The notes: generated by a model from the letters alone, not told the origin. A DNA stretch of 64,000 nucleotides from Volvox africanus (GCA_030268105.1 BSDZ01000091.1:62001-126000); one strand, 5' to 3'; counted from the stretch's first letter, positions 1-9,243 are shown. Numbers and translations: made by a program.

Positions 1-624
1 CTTGCAGTGAGTACACGTCCCGACCTGGCCTATGCCCTGAGTGTGCTTTCCCGGTCCATGGCTAAGCCTACCCGCGCTGCAATGAGTGCGGCAAAGGGAG
101 TGCTGCGGTACCTGGCGGGTACTCGGGAGATGGGTCTTCGGTTTCCTGGCGGACAAGGGCTGCAGCTGGATGGCTACAGTGATTCGGATTGGGCAGGAGA
201 CACAGTTACCCGCAGGTCAACAACTGGTTATGTTTTCCGAGTGAACGGTACTGCGATAAGTTGGAGCAGCCAGCTGCAGCGTACCGTGGCAGCATCATCA
301 GTGGAGGCAGAGTATCAAGCTCTTTCCAGTGCGGTGAGAGAAGCCCTTTGGCTGTCAAAGCTGTCTGACGATCTGAAGATCGGCACCTCCCCCTCGATTA
401 TTAAGGTGGATTCCCAGGGGGCGATGAATATCAGCAACAACCCTATGACGTCCCAGCGGTCCAAGCATATTGATGTGATGCATCATCTAGTCAGAGAGCG
501 GGTCGCAAGTGGGGAGGTTGAGCTTAGGTACTGCCCTACGGAGAAGATGGTGGCTGATGTGATGACGAAGGCCTTGGGTGAAGCCAAGTTCAAGTGGTGC
601 CGTGCCTCCATGGGTGTAGTCTAG
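1..624 (+). CDS. copia-1 polyprotein, C-terminal part (RT tail and RNase H)
   Basis: The reading frame is open from the first base and corresponds to residues 1194-1400 of the complete 1,400-residue copia-1 polyprotein. It covers the end of the reverse transcriptase connection (motif NYLAVSTRPDLAY, cut after N-Y) and the whole RNase H domain, which degrades RNA in RNA-DNA hybrids during cDNA synthesis. Visible RNase H residues are the DSDWAGD motif (first Asp codon at 181), the EAEY motif and a later VDSQGA Asp. It ends at a TAG, 22 bp before the 3' LTR. The first Met in the frame (base 7) is internal and is not a real start; the protein is truncated only by the window edge. Confidence 0.95.
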   Translation, partial: LAVSTRPDLAYALSVLSRSMAKPTRAAMSAAKGVLRYLAGTREMGLRFPGGQGLQLDGYSDSDWAGDTVTRRSTTGYVFRVNGTAISWSSQLQRTVAASSVEAEYQALSSAVREALWLSKLSDDLKIGTSPSIIKVDSQGAMNISNNPMTSQRSKHIDVMHHLVRERVASGEVELRYCPTEKMVADVMTKALGEAKFKWCRASMGVV

Positions 625-646
625 TGGGGTTTGCACCGAGGGGGCG

Positions 647-949
647 TGTTAAGTCTTGGACGGTGCAAACATTGGTTGCCACAACCTTGGAACTGCCCTA
701 GAGAAGGAGCTCGGAGCTGTCCTAGAGAAGGAGCTTGGAACTGTCCTAGAGTTAAGTGGAGCCATCCGAGAGGACAACCAGGCGGAACCCTTGGAATAGC
801 TAACAGCAGGCAATAATAGTATTTAAGGGTGCATAAACTCTGCAATAGTCACCCAACAGCTAGCAATCGTCTAGTGTCTTATACATCTGACCTCCTCTGA
901 CCTCTGTAATACTTCATAGCAGCTTTATACTTCCTTTATCTCCTTAACA
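647..949 (+). repeat. copia-1 3' LTR (copy 0)
   Basis: 303-bp LTR with perfect 7-bp inverted ends TGTTAAG/CTTAACA. It is preceded by the polypurine tract and followed directly by the antisense gag spacer. It carries the 3'-LTR variant GGTGC near its start, whereas most 5' LTRs here have GGTTC. Confidence 0.95.
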
Positions 950-1929
950 GCAGGGACCAAATAGGACACCTCTCATAGCATTGAGCAAACCTACGGTTGC
1001 AAACCTAGGGAATGTGAGCAACACTCATATATTTAAGAATGTCAGAGCAAGTAATACGGCCCATAATTTGTCGTATTGGGATCCCACGAATTCTCTGGTT
1101 GATTGGAACGTCCCTCTCCACTTTCCTGTCGACTTGTTGAGCTGGATAACGCTGTGGCGTTGACAGTGTTGTGGCTCCTGTTGCCCTGGCGGTTGTAGTT
1201 GCCATCTTGTCTGTTGCGTCTTATTTGGCCTGGAGGTTGTGGCATGCGTGGTGCGCGGCATTGTCGCGCGGTATGTCCATAATTTTCGCATAGTTGGCCT
1301 CAAAGTCACCCTCTGCATCGACTCATTTCTCAAAAGCCAATAGTTGAGCGCCCACGGTATCCAAATTGTATTGGCCATTGACTGTCAGCGTGGTAACAAT
1401 GACCGAGAATTTCTTCGGGAGTCCCACCAGTAGATTGTAGGTAACTTCCCGTTCGGTAACGGGGTGTCCCACTTCCACCAAGTCCGTATATAGATTGCGG
1501 ACGCGAGCCACATATAAGATAAGGGCTTCATTTTGTGCCATTTTAAGGGCTGACAGTTCAGCAACAAGCTGAGATTTTCTTGCGTCACTGCTTGCCGCAA
1601 AAACAGCCGCGAGCCTCTCCCATGCTCCCTTGGCGTTGGGCGCTGCTCTGATAATTGCCAAGTGATGATCTTGGACATTTTTGACAAGGATATTTCTGAC
1701 CTTGTTTGACGCGGCGATGTCCTCGTCGGTCATTGGTTCGTTTCTCAGCCATCTATCCAGGTTGTTCTCTGGTATCATAGATTGGAATCTGAATGACCAC
1801 GTAGCATAATTGCTCAGACCTAATGGGTCTGATAACCTATCCTTTCCCATTGTTGCGCGTTACAGTTCCCGATGTAGGCAGGCGATTATGGTCGTTGTTG
1901 ACCAGAGGCGGCGGTCGCTGTGCTCCGTA
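950..1929 (-). pseudogene. Antisense copia-2 gag fragment, short form (spacer of the 5,855-bp unit)
   Basis: On the minus strand a gag reading frame starts at 1850 (MGKDRLSDPLGLSNYATW) and runs 175 codons to a TGA right after LLAFEK. It is closely related to the gag of the copia-2 element at 51510. After the stop the module continues into the zinc-knuckle region but lacks about 350 bp that full modules have; the join carries 7 extra bases. Homology to copia-2 stops at 1064. The remaining 114 bp to 950 are unrelated to it. This copy has MIPENN and RNEPM where other modules have MIQENN and RDEPM. The CCHC box itself is lost in the deletion. It is a dead fragment; no protease, integrase or RT follows. 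Confidence 0.85.
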
Positions 1930-2232
1930 TGTTAAGTCTTGGACGGTTCAAACATTGGTTGCCACAACCTTGGAACTGCCCTAGAGAAGGAGCTCGGAGC
2001 TGTCCTAGAGAAGGAGCTTGGAACTGTCCTAGAGTTAAGTGGAGCCATCCGAGAGGACAACCAGGCGGAACCCTTGGAATAGCTAACAGCAGGCAATAAT
2101 AGTATTTAAGGGTGCATAAACTCTGCAATAGTCACCCAACAGCTAGCAATCGTCTAGTGTCTTATACATCTGACCTCCTCTGACCTCTGTAATACTTCAT
2201 AGCAGCTTTATACTTCCTTTATCTCCTTAACA
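1930..2232 (+). repeat. copia-1 5' LTR (copy 1)
   Basis: 303 bp, TGTTAAG...CTTAACA. It contains a 24-bp direct repeat, about 2.7 copies, from 1972 to about 2036 (core CTAGAGAAGGAGCT) and a TATA-like TATTTAAG at 2103-2110, plausibly the promoter of the genomic RNA. Carries GGTTC where the 3' LTR has GGTGC. Confidence 0.95.
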
Positions 2233-2245
2233 GGTTATGAGCCCC
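2233..2245 (+). promoter_or_regulatory. Primer binding site, half-tRNA-iMet type
   Basis: The 13 bases GGTTATGAGCCCC follow the LTR without a gap. Their complement GGGGCTCATAACC has the form of the anticodon arm of eukaryotic initiator tRNA-Met: a run of G, loop C-T-C-A-T-A-A with anticodon CAT, then C-C. Position 1 pairs with tRNA position 40. Drosophila copia is known to prime with a cleaved initiator tRNA ending at about position 39, so the same half-tRNA mechanism is inferred. The copia-2 element has the identical 13 bases. Confidence 0.8.
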
Positions 2246-2276
2246 GCCTGGGCGCTCTGAGAGAACCAAGAACAAC

Positions 2277-5200
2277 ATGGGCAAGGACAAGTTGGCTGAA
2301 CCCCTCGATCTCAACAACTACTCTACCTGGGCCTATCGGTTTGAGAACTTGTGTGCTGAGCATAACTTGAACAGGGCGCTGTTGACTGAGCCGGTTACAG
2401 ATGAAGAGGTCGCTGCATCGGAGCGAGTGAAGACTCTGCTGGTGAAGAATGTGAAGGACTGCCATCTGCCGGTCATCAAGGCATCGCCGAACGCCAAAAT
2501 GGCGTGGGATGGCCTTGCTGCGATTTTTGCCGCCAACAACCATGCCCGCAGATCTCAGCTGCGTCAGGAGTATACTAAGCTGGCGATGAAGAAGGGAGAG
2601 GCCCTGCCGGTGTACCTTGCAAGAGTGCGGGAGCTACACACAGATCTGCTGAAGGTGGGCCAGGCCACCAGTGAACAAGACATGACGTATGCAATGCTGA
2701 CGGGTCTACCTCAGAAGTATGAGGTGATAGTGTCGATTTTGACGACACAGTCTGGCGAGCTTACGCTGTCTAGTGCAACCGCACAACTGCTGGCGTTCGA
2801 AGCTAGGGTAGGGAGCATGCATGAGGCCTCTACCAGCTCGTCTGCCTTTGTCAGTGCGGGTAGGGGAAGCTCAGCCACAGGAAGTGCGCCCCGACGTGGA
2901 GGAAGCCACGTCCGCGGCGGATCACGGGAGCCACTGCAGTGCTGGAACTGTGGAAAGCCCGGGCATCTGGAGAGGGGGTGCACTGCCCCCAGGATGGCTC
3001 AGAGGTCTGGCTCATGGAGCTCGGCGCCTAGAGGACCCGGTTATGGGTCAGGCGGCCTGGAGCGCACAAGAATGGGCGGCCATGGAGAGGCCGCGGGCGG
3101 GCCCAGCTTGGGGAGCGACCGCCGAGGTTATGGCCGGCACGACCATGTGGACGGTGCCGGCGACAGGGGCAATGCTAGCCCGAGGAACTTTGCCTTTGTG
3201 GCATCTGGGTCTGACCGCCTGAAAGGTTGGTACCTGGATTCTGGTGCATCTCATCATCTGACATATGATGCAGATCAGATAGTGGACGTCCGCGAGCTGG
3301 CGGAGTCAGAAAAGTTTGAGATCCTGAGTGTGAACGGGGGGATCATCAGGCCCACAGCGGTAGGGACTCTGAGGCTTATCCCCGGGGTCAATATGCATGC
3401 ACGGGTGACGGTGGAAGAGGTGTATCTTGTTCCTGACAGCTTTGCAAATGTGCTGTCAGTTGCTGCCCTGGATAAGCAGGGTGGGTCAGTTTGCTTTGAG
3501 GATGGCCAAGTCACTATGCGCAAGGGTGGTGAGAAGATTCTGACGGGCCAGCGCTTGGGCGACCTGTATGCCCTATCATGTTTTTCGATTCCCAGGTCTG
3601 CTTCCAGGTTGAGATACACCCAGCCTTTTGGTGGAGTGGCTCATGGGAAGTCTGCATCTGAATCAATGGACTTGTGGCACCGCCGGTATGGACACCTTGG
3701 CCTAGGTAATCTTGAGAGGTTGGTGGGTGAAGGCATGGTGTCAGGGGTGCGTTTTGCAAAGGAGCAGGTGAAGGGAGCCGGAGATGCGGGTGTGTGCGAG
3801 CCATGTGTGATGTCACGGCAGCGCCGAGGGCCCTTCCCATCAACTGGGCATAAGGTGGATCAACCACTAGCTCTTATTCATCTTGATGTTTGTGGTCCGA
3901 TGCCTGAGCGAACACCAACGGGTTCCCTCTACCTAACTGTCTTGTTGGATGACTATACTGGTTTTTCGGCTGTAGCCTTTACACCTACCAAGGAAGCGGT
4001 GAAGGACAAGGTGATGACTATGGTGAATCAGCTGGAGACGTACAGTGGTTTTCGGGTCAAGGAGGTACGGTCTGATCAAGGGGGTGAGTTCATTAACAGT
4101 CCCCTGCAGGAGTTTTTCCGTACGAAAGGGATTCGGCATGGGCCTACGGTGGGGTATGCCCCCGAGCAGAATGGAGCTGCTGAGCGCTTGAATAGGACTC
4201 TGTTAGAGAAGATGCGTGCTCTATTGGCTGAGTCTCAACTTCCCCAATGCATGTGGGCTGAGGCTGTCTCTACGGCGAATTACCTTCGGAATATTTCACC
4301 TGTGTCCGGTCGGCCCTGCACCCCGTATGAAGCTTTCTCAGGGGAACATCCTGATGTGAGTCATCTGCGTGTGTTTGGATGTACGGCATATGTCCATATC
4401 CCCAAGGAGAAGCGCAATAAATTAGATCCGGTAAGTCGCAAGGGTGTTCTGGTTGGGTACGGCGATGCAGGCCAGTACCGTATCCTTTTTTCAGACAATG
4501 TAGTGTCGGTGCACTCTGATGTCACCTTTGATGAGCGGAATGTCGGTGTGAAAGCACAGCAAGCTAGTCGTGCAAAGAAGTCCGTAAGGTGGCGCAACCC
4601 CGTCGACAGTACTCCTGATTCTGATAGTGATAGTGATGATGATGATGATAATGATGAGTGGGAACCGGCCCCTCACACCCAAGGTGGCGGATCCTCTACT
4701 GGTGCAGGAGGTTCAGGGGATAACAGCGGTGGACCAACAGGGGGTGGTGATGCTTCCGGCGCAGGTCCCTCGGGGAGTTCGTCCGGTGCTGGCCCCTCTG
4801 TGGGTGCTGCCGGTGCGAGTAACAATTTTGAGTCTAGGTACCCTGTCCGTGATCGAAAACGGCCGTCCGAGTGGTGGCGCAGTGAGGACCCTAGGTCTGT
4901 TGCCGGCCGGGTCCATGTGGCTGCCGCAACCAAAGTGTCTGAGCCCAACACTTATGCTGAAGCGGTGTCTGGGGCGCAGGCCAGCGAGTGGAAAAGGGCT
5001 ATGGATGACGAAATTAACTCTCAGTTGGCAAATGGAACCTGGACCTTAGAAACACCCCCGCCAGGCACGAAGCTTATTCCATGTCGCTGGGTGTATAAGG
5101 TGAAACACAATCCAGATGGTAGTGTTGAGCGGTTTAAAGCGCGCTTGGTCGCAAAAGGGTTTGTACAGCGCGAGGGGGTGGATTATGGTGAGCTCTTTGC

Positions 5201-6479
5201 GCCTACGTCCCGTAGCTCATCTTTTCGAGTCCTTTTAGCGGTTGCAGCGGCTAGAAAAATGCCCATTCACCAGCTAGATGTGACGACTGCGTTCTTGAAT
5301 GGAGAACTGAAGGAGGATCTTTGGATGGAGCAGCCACCGGGGTACGAGTCGGAAACTCCAGGCCTGGCCTGTCACCTGCATAAGTCCATCTATGGTCTAA
5401 AGCAGGCCCCACGGTGCTGGTATGATAAGTTGTGTGAGAAGTTTGCCGAGATTGGGCTGTTCCCGTCTAAATCAGATCCGGCTATGTTTCTGAAGGTTGA
5501 TGAAAGGGGAGTGGTGGTTGCATTGGTTCATGTGGATGATACGTGTGTGGCCTCAGATGATTTAGAATTGGTGCGGAAGGTGAAAGAGGCGATTGGTCAG
5601 TGCTTCAAGATTCGGGACCTAGGGGAGGCACGAGTATTTTTGGGCATGGATATTCGTCGAGAGAAGGATGGCGATATTGTGTTGAGTCAATCTCGTTATA
5701 TTGAGCAGATTCTGGAGCGGCACAACATGCTGGATGCCAAAGATCGGGCAACTCCTCTGGCAATGGGTACAAGGGCTGCCCCAGTGACTGATGATGAAGG
5801 CAAACTGCTGGAGGACCCAACGCCTTACCGAGCTCTGGTGGGAGAACTCAACTACCTTGCAGTGAGTACACGTCCCGACCTGGCCTATGCCCTGAGTGTG
5901 CTTTCCCGGTCCATGGCTAAGCCTACCCGCGCTGCAATGAGTGCGGCAAAGGGAGTGCTGCGGTACCTGGCGGGTACTCGGGAGATGGGTCTTCGGTTTC
6001 CTGGCGGACAAGGGCTGCAGCTGGATGGCTACAGTGATTCGGATTGGGCAGGAGACACAGTTACCCGCAGGTCAACAACTGGTTATGTTTTCCGAGTGAA
6101 CGGTACTGCGATAAGTTGGAGCAGCCAGCTGCAGCGTACCGTGGCAGCATCATCAGTGGAGGCAGAGTATCAAGCTCTTTCCAGTGCGGTGAGAGAAGCC
6201 CTTTGGCTGTCAAAGCTGTCTGACGATCTGAAGATCGGCACCTCCCCCTCGATTATTAAGGTGGATTCCCAGGGGGCGATGAATATCAGCAACAACCCTA
6301 TGACGTCCCAGCGGTCCAAGCATATTGATGTGATGCATCATCTAGTCAGAGAGCGGGTCGCAAGTGGGGAGGTTGAGCTTAGGTACTGCCCTACGGAGAA
6401 GATGGTGGCTGATGTGATGACGAAGGCCTTGGGTGAAGCCAAGTTCAAGTGGTGCCGTGCCTCCATGGGTGTAGTCTAG
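2277..6479 (+). CDS. copia-1 Gag-Pol polyprotein (gag, protease, integrase, RT, RNase H)
   Basis: One 1,400-codon frame encodes the whole Ty1/copia polyprotein. Gag (about 1-300) begins MGKDKLAEPLDLNNYSTW and has a CCHC zinc knuckle at C222-C235 (CWNCGKPGHLERGC) that binds the genomic RNA. The aspartic protease has DSGA at 321-324. Integrase shows H468, H473, C507, C510 (zinc binding) and catalytic D537, D600 and E636 with exactly 35 residues between the last two. A serine/glycine and acidic linker follows (about 775-850). RT has D1001 in HQLDVTTAFLNG and HVDD at 1085-1088; RNase H has D1254, D1256, E1295/E1297 and D1330. The start is the first ATG after the leader, 32 bp past the primer site. 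No separate gag frame or frameshift is seen, so gag:pol ratio must be set otherwise (for example by splicing or proteolysis), as in several copia elements. The frame appears intact. Confidence 0.97.
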   Translation: MGKDKLAEPLDLNNYSTWAYRFENLCAEHNLNRALLTEPVTDEEVAASERVKTLLVKNVKDCHLPVIKASPNAKMAWDGLAAIFAANNHARRSQLRQEYTKLAMKKGEALPVYLARVRELHTDLLKVGQATSEQDMTYAMLTGLPQKYEVIVSILTTQSGELTLSSATAQLLAFEARVGSMHEASTSSSAFVSAGRGSSATGSAPRRGGSHVRGGSREPLQCWNCGKPGHLERGCTAPRMAQRSGSWSSAPRGPGYGSGGLERTRMGGHGEAAGGPSLGSDRRGYGRHDHVDGAGDRGNASPRNFAFVASGSDRLKGWYLDSGASHHLTYDADQIVDVRELAESEKFEILSVNGGIIRPTAVGTLRLIPGVNMHARVTVEEVYLVPDSFANVLSVAALDKQGGSVCFEDGQVTMRKGGEKILTGQRLGDLYALSCFSIPRSASRLRYTQPFGGVAHGKSASESMDLWHRRYGHLGLGNLERLVGEGMVSGVRFAKEQVKGAGDAGVCEPCVMSRQRRGPFPSTGHKVDQPLALIHLDVCGPMPERTPTGSLYLTVLLDDYTGFSAVAFTPTKEAVKDKVMTMVNQLETYSGFRVKEVRSDQGGEFINSPLQEFFRTKGIRHGPTVGYAPEQNGAAERLNRTLLEKMRALLAESQLPQCMWAEAVSTANYLRNISPVSGRPCTPYEAFSGEHPDVSHLRVFGCTAYVHIPKEKRNKLDPVSRKGVLVGYGDAGQYRILFSDNVVSVHSDVTFDERNVGVKAQQASRAKKSVRWRNPVDSTPDSDSDSDDDDDNDEWEPAPHTQGGGSSTGAGGSGDNSGGPTGGGDASGAGPSGSSSGAGPSVGAAGASNNFESRYPVRDRKRPSEWWRSEDPRSVAGRVHVAAATKVSEPNTYAEAVSGAQASEWKRAMDDEINSQLANGTWTLETPPPGTKLIPCRWVYKVKHNPDGSVERFKARLVAKGFVQREGVDYGELFAPTSRSSSFRVLLAVAAARKMPIHQLDVTTAFLNGELKEDLWMEQPPGYESETPGLACHLHKSIYGLKQAPRCWYDKLCEKFAEIGLFPSKSDPAMFLKVDERGVVVALVHVDDTCVASDDLELVRKVKEAIGQCFKIRDLGEARVFLGMDIRREKDGDIVLSQSRYIEQILERHNMLDAKDRATPLAMGTRAAPVTDDEGKLLEDPTPYRALVGELNYLAVSTRPDLAYALSVLSRSMAKPTRAAMSAAKGVLRYLAGTREMGLRFPGGQGLQLDGYSDSDWAGDTVTRRSTTGYVFRVNGTAISWSSQLQRTVAASSVEAEYQALSSAVREALWLSKLSDDLKIGTSPSIIKVDSQGAMNISNNPMTSQRSKHIDVMHHLVRERVASGEVELRYCPTEKMVADVMTKALGEAKFKWCRASMGVV

Positions 6480-6492
6480 TGGGGTTTGCACC

Positions 6493-6501
6493 GAGGGGGC
6501 G
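6493..6501 (+). promoter_or_regulatory. Polypurine tract of copia-1
   Basis: GAGGGGGCG lies immediately before the 3' LTR, the expected place for plus-strand cDNA priming. The copia-2 element has a nearly identical GAGGGGGTG in the same place. Equivalent sites precede the 3' LTRs at 26677, 32532 and 38387. Confidence 0.75.
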
Positions 6502-6804
6502 TGTTAAGTCTTGGACGGTGCAAACATTGGTTGCCACAACCTTGGAACTGCCCTAGAGAAGGAGCTCGGAGCTGTCCTAGAGAAGGAGCTTGGAACTGTC
6601 CTAGAGTTAAGTGGAGCCATCCGAGAGGACAACCAGGCGGAACCCTTGGAATAGCTAACAGCAGGCAATAATAGTATTTAAGGGTGCATAAACTCTGCAA
6701 TAGTCACCCAACAGCTAGCAATCGTCTAGTGTCTTATACATCTGACCTCCTCTGACCTCTGTAATACTTCATAGCAGCTTTATACTTCCTTTATCTCCTT
6801 AACA
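6502..6804 (+). repeat. copia-1 3' LTR (copy 1)
   Basis: 303 bp, same ends and internal 24-bp repeats as the 5' LTR; one visible difference (GGTGC versus GGTTC). Followed directly by the antisense gag module. Confidence 0.95.
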
Positions 6805-7784
6805 GCAGGGACCAAATAGGACACCTCTCATAGCATTGAGCAAACCTACGGTTGCAAACCTAGGGAATGTGAGCAACACTCATATATTTAAGAATGTCAG
6901 AGCAAGTAATACGGCCCATAATTTGTCGTATTGGGATCCCACGAATTCTCTGGTTGATTGGAACGTCCCTCTCCACTTTCCTGTCGACTTGTTGAGCTGG
7001 ATAACGCTGTGGCGTTGACAGTGTTGTGGCTCCTGTTGCCCTGGCGGTTGTAGTTGCCATCTTGTCTGTTGCGTCTTATTTGGCCTGGAGGTTGTGGCAT
7101 GCGTGGTGCGCGGCATTGTCGCGCGGTATGTCCATAATTTTCGCATAGTTGGCCTCATAGTCACCCTCTGCATCGACTCATTTCTCAAAAGCCAATAGTT
7201 GAGCGCCCACGGTATCCAAATTGTATTGGCCATTGACTGTCAGCGTGGTAACAATGACCGAGAATTTCTTCGGGAGTCCCACCAGTAGATTGTAGGTAAC
7301 TTCCCGTTCGGTAACGGGGTGTCCCACTTCCACCAAGTCCGTATATAGATTGCGGACGCGAGCCACATATAAGATAAGGGCTTCATTTTGTGCCATTTTA
7401 AGGGCTGACAGTTCAGCAACAAGCTGAGATTTTCTTGCGTCACTGCTTGCTGCAAAAACAGCCGCGAGCCTCTCCCATGCTCCCTTGGCGTTGGGCGCTG
7501 CTCTGATAATTGCCAAGTGATGATCTTGGACATTTTTGACAAGGATATTTCTGACCTTGTTTGACGCGGCGATGTCCTCGTCGGTCATTGGTTCGTCTCT
7601 CAGCCATCTATCCAGGTTGTTCTCTTGTATCATAGATTGGAATCTGAATGACCACGTAGCATAATTGCTCAGACCTAATGGGTCTGATAACCTATCCTTT
7701 CCCATTGTTGCGCGTTACAGTTCCCGATGTAGGCAGGCGATTATGGTCGTTGTTGACCAGAGGCGGCGGTCGCTGTGCTCCGTA
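6805..7784 (-). pseudogene. Antisense copia-2 gag fragment, short form
   Basis: Same short module as at 950 (start codon at 7705, TGA after 175 codons, same ~350-bp deletion), but a different variant: filler CTCATAG instead of CTCAAAG, MIQENN and RDEPM in the protein, and GCTTGCTGC instead of GCTTGCCGC. Only the copy at 38690 shares all of these. Unlike the spacer at 950 it is followed by the AT-rich block, so it marks the change from the 5,855-bp to the 2,864-bp array. Confidence 0.85.
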
Positions 7785-7889
7785 TTTTGTGGACCAGTAT
7801 TCGCGTCACGAGTGATTCCTCAATTCTCGCACCACGAGCAGTCGCTGATTCGGGCAATTGATTTAATTGCATTTCAGTACCTTATTGCG

Positions 7890-9060
7890 CTTTCTTCTGT
7901 TTAAACGAAATTAAAGCACCCTACATAATAGCACCCTCCAACTGAAATATTTAAATTCCCGTCAGAGCAGCATTCATAATGCTTCCGGCTGTGAAAGGCA
8001 TAACTGCTTGTGCATTTGCTTTTATGCTTAAATCTTTATGAACATTTCGCCTGTGCCTTTCTTATTATATTGCCTTGCAGTTGCTGAACTTATTCTGGGC
8101 GCCATTATGTGTTTTACCGAAGTTTAATCACCCACATTTTTTCTTTGTAGCTAAATACTTTTATTCCCGTCATCATTTTGGTTCCGGCTGAGAGATGCAT
8201 AACTGCATGTTGAAATTGCTTAAGCAATTTACCCTTTTGGCTCTTGAACGCTTAAAGCTTATTTTTGAACATTTTGCCATTATTTTGTGCTTTTCTTATA
8301 GCATGGCATAGCTGTTGCTGAACTGAATGTGGGCGCTTTCTTGACTATAAACGAGAACTTGAAACACCCCACGCTGGTGCTTCTCATTCAGACAGCAATC
8401 ATTATGGTTCCGGCTATCAAATGTATAACTGCTGGTGCATTTGCTATCACTTAAATCCTGTATGTTTCTGAACAATTTGCCACTATTGAACGTTTTTTAC
8501 TTATTGCATTGCATTGTAGTACCATATATTCACATTGAGATATATTCTTATATCAAAACGAAACTGAATTAACAAATTGTTGCTCTCCAGCTAAAAGATA
8601 AAAATGTATTACTGCTTGTGCATTTCTTCAAGCTTCATTCCTTCATGAAAAATTTGTTTAAAATTTTATTTCATGAAAGAATAAGGAATGGATTTCTAAT
8701 TGCATTGCATTGCAGGTGCAAAACTAAATGTGAGCGCTTTTTGTGTTTAAATGAACTTGAATCACCCCACAAAATTTCACTTCAGCTGAAAATTTATATT
8801 CCCGTCAGAACAGCAGCAATCATCATTTGTGTGCGAACAACTGCTTGAAATGGTTAACTGCTTGTTTGTTTGCTTTATTGAATTATTTGCATCTTTTTCA
8901 TGTGCTTTTCTTAGTGCATTGCATTGCAGTCAATGTGTGCGCGTTTTGTGTTAAAATGAATCACCTCACATTGTTGCTCTCCAGCTGAATATTTTCCCGT
9001 CAGAACAGCAATCATCATGGTTCCGGCTGTGAAATGCATAACTGCATATCCAAGCTCAAT
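7890..9060 (+). repeat. Degenerate ~200-bp tandem monomers inside the AT-rich block
   Basis: A recurring string TTCCCGTCAGAACAGCAATC followed by GGTTCCGGCTGTGAAATGCA appears, with changes, near 7956, 8164, 8382, 8799 and 8994; a partial copy lacking the first part is near 8600. Each is followed by CATTGCATTGCAG and then by AATCACCCCACA and TTGCTCTCCAGCTGAA. Spacing is about 195-220 bp. This looks like an old minisatellite frozen inside the larger 2,864-bp satellite unit. The same monomers recur in every AT-rich block. Confidence 0.8.
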
Positions 9061-9069
9061 GCCGTTTTG

Positions 9070-9243
9070 TTAATGACGCCACCAGCACAACCATCCATCA
9101 TTGCCGCCACCGGGAGAGGGAGGGAGGTTGGTTGGGGAGCACCGCCACCACCACTGCCACCGCCTACGCCACAAGCACGACCATCATCGCCGACATTGGG
9201 AAGGACGGAGAAAGGGAGCGCAAGCGGGAGGGAGGTTGGGCGG
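9070..9243 (+). repeat. GC-rich imperfect direct duplication at the right end of the AT-rich block
   Basis: The stretch from ACGCCACCAGCACAACCATC to about 9165 is repeated imperfectly from ACGCCACAAGCACGACCATC to about 9243; both copies contain GGGAGGGAGGTTGG. The second copy runs into CGGTAAGT. It recurs in every satellite unit and is the sequence into which the gypsy element inserted at 57932. Function unknown. Confidence 0.65.

Larger units (their letters stand above)
1..949 (+). mobile_element. copia-1 copy 0, 3' end only
   Basis: This is the 3' end of a Ty1/copia LTR retrotransposon cut by the window edge. It holds the last part of the polyprotein, a short polypurine stretch (638-646) and a complete 303-bp 3' LTR. 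By eye it matches the corresponding part of the complete copies downstream and sits exactly one 5,855-bp period upstream of the copy that starts at 1930, so the tandem array continues to the left of the window. Confidence 0.95.
1930..6804 (+). mobile_element. copia-1 copy 1, complete Ty1/copia LTR retrotransposon
   Basis: A full-length 4,875-bp element: 5' LTR, primer binding site flush with the LTR, one uninterrupted polyprotein frame with gag-PR-IN-RT-RNaseH order (integrase before RT defines Ty1/copia), polypurine tract and 3' LTR. The LTRs differ at one position seen by eye, so the insertion or its last homogenisation is recent. The flanks are CCGTA on the left and GCAGG on the right, so there is no target-site duplication; see the findings. 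All functions needed for autonomous movement appear present. Confidence 0.97.

Noticed and set aside
1972..2036. CRISPR-like short repeats
   Set aside because: Contiguous 24-bp repeats without spacers inside an LTR of a eukaryotic element.
2235..2543. 102-codon minus-strand frame opposite the copia-1 gag start
   Set aside because: Complement of a real coding region; no domain.
4627..4656. Microsatellite GATGATGAT
   Set aside because: It is in frame and encodes the acidic linker of the polyprotein; not an independent feature.
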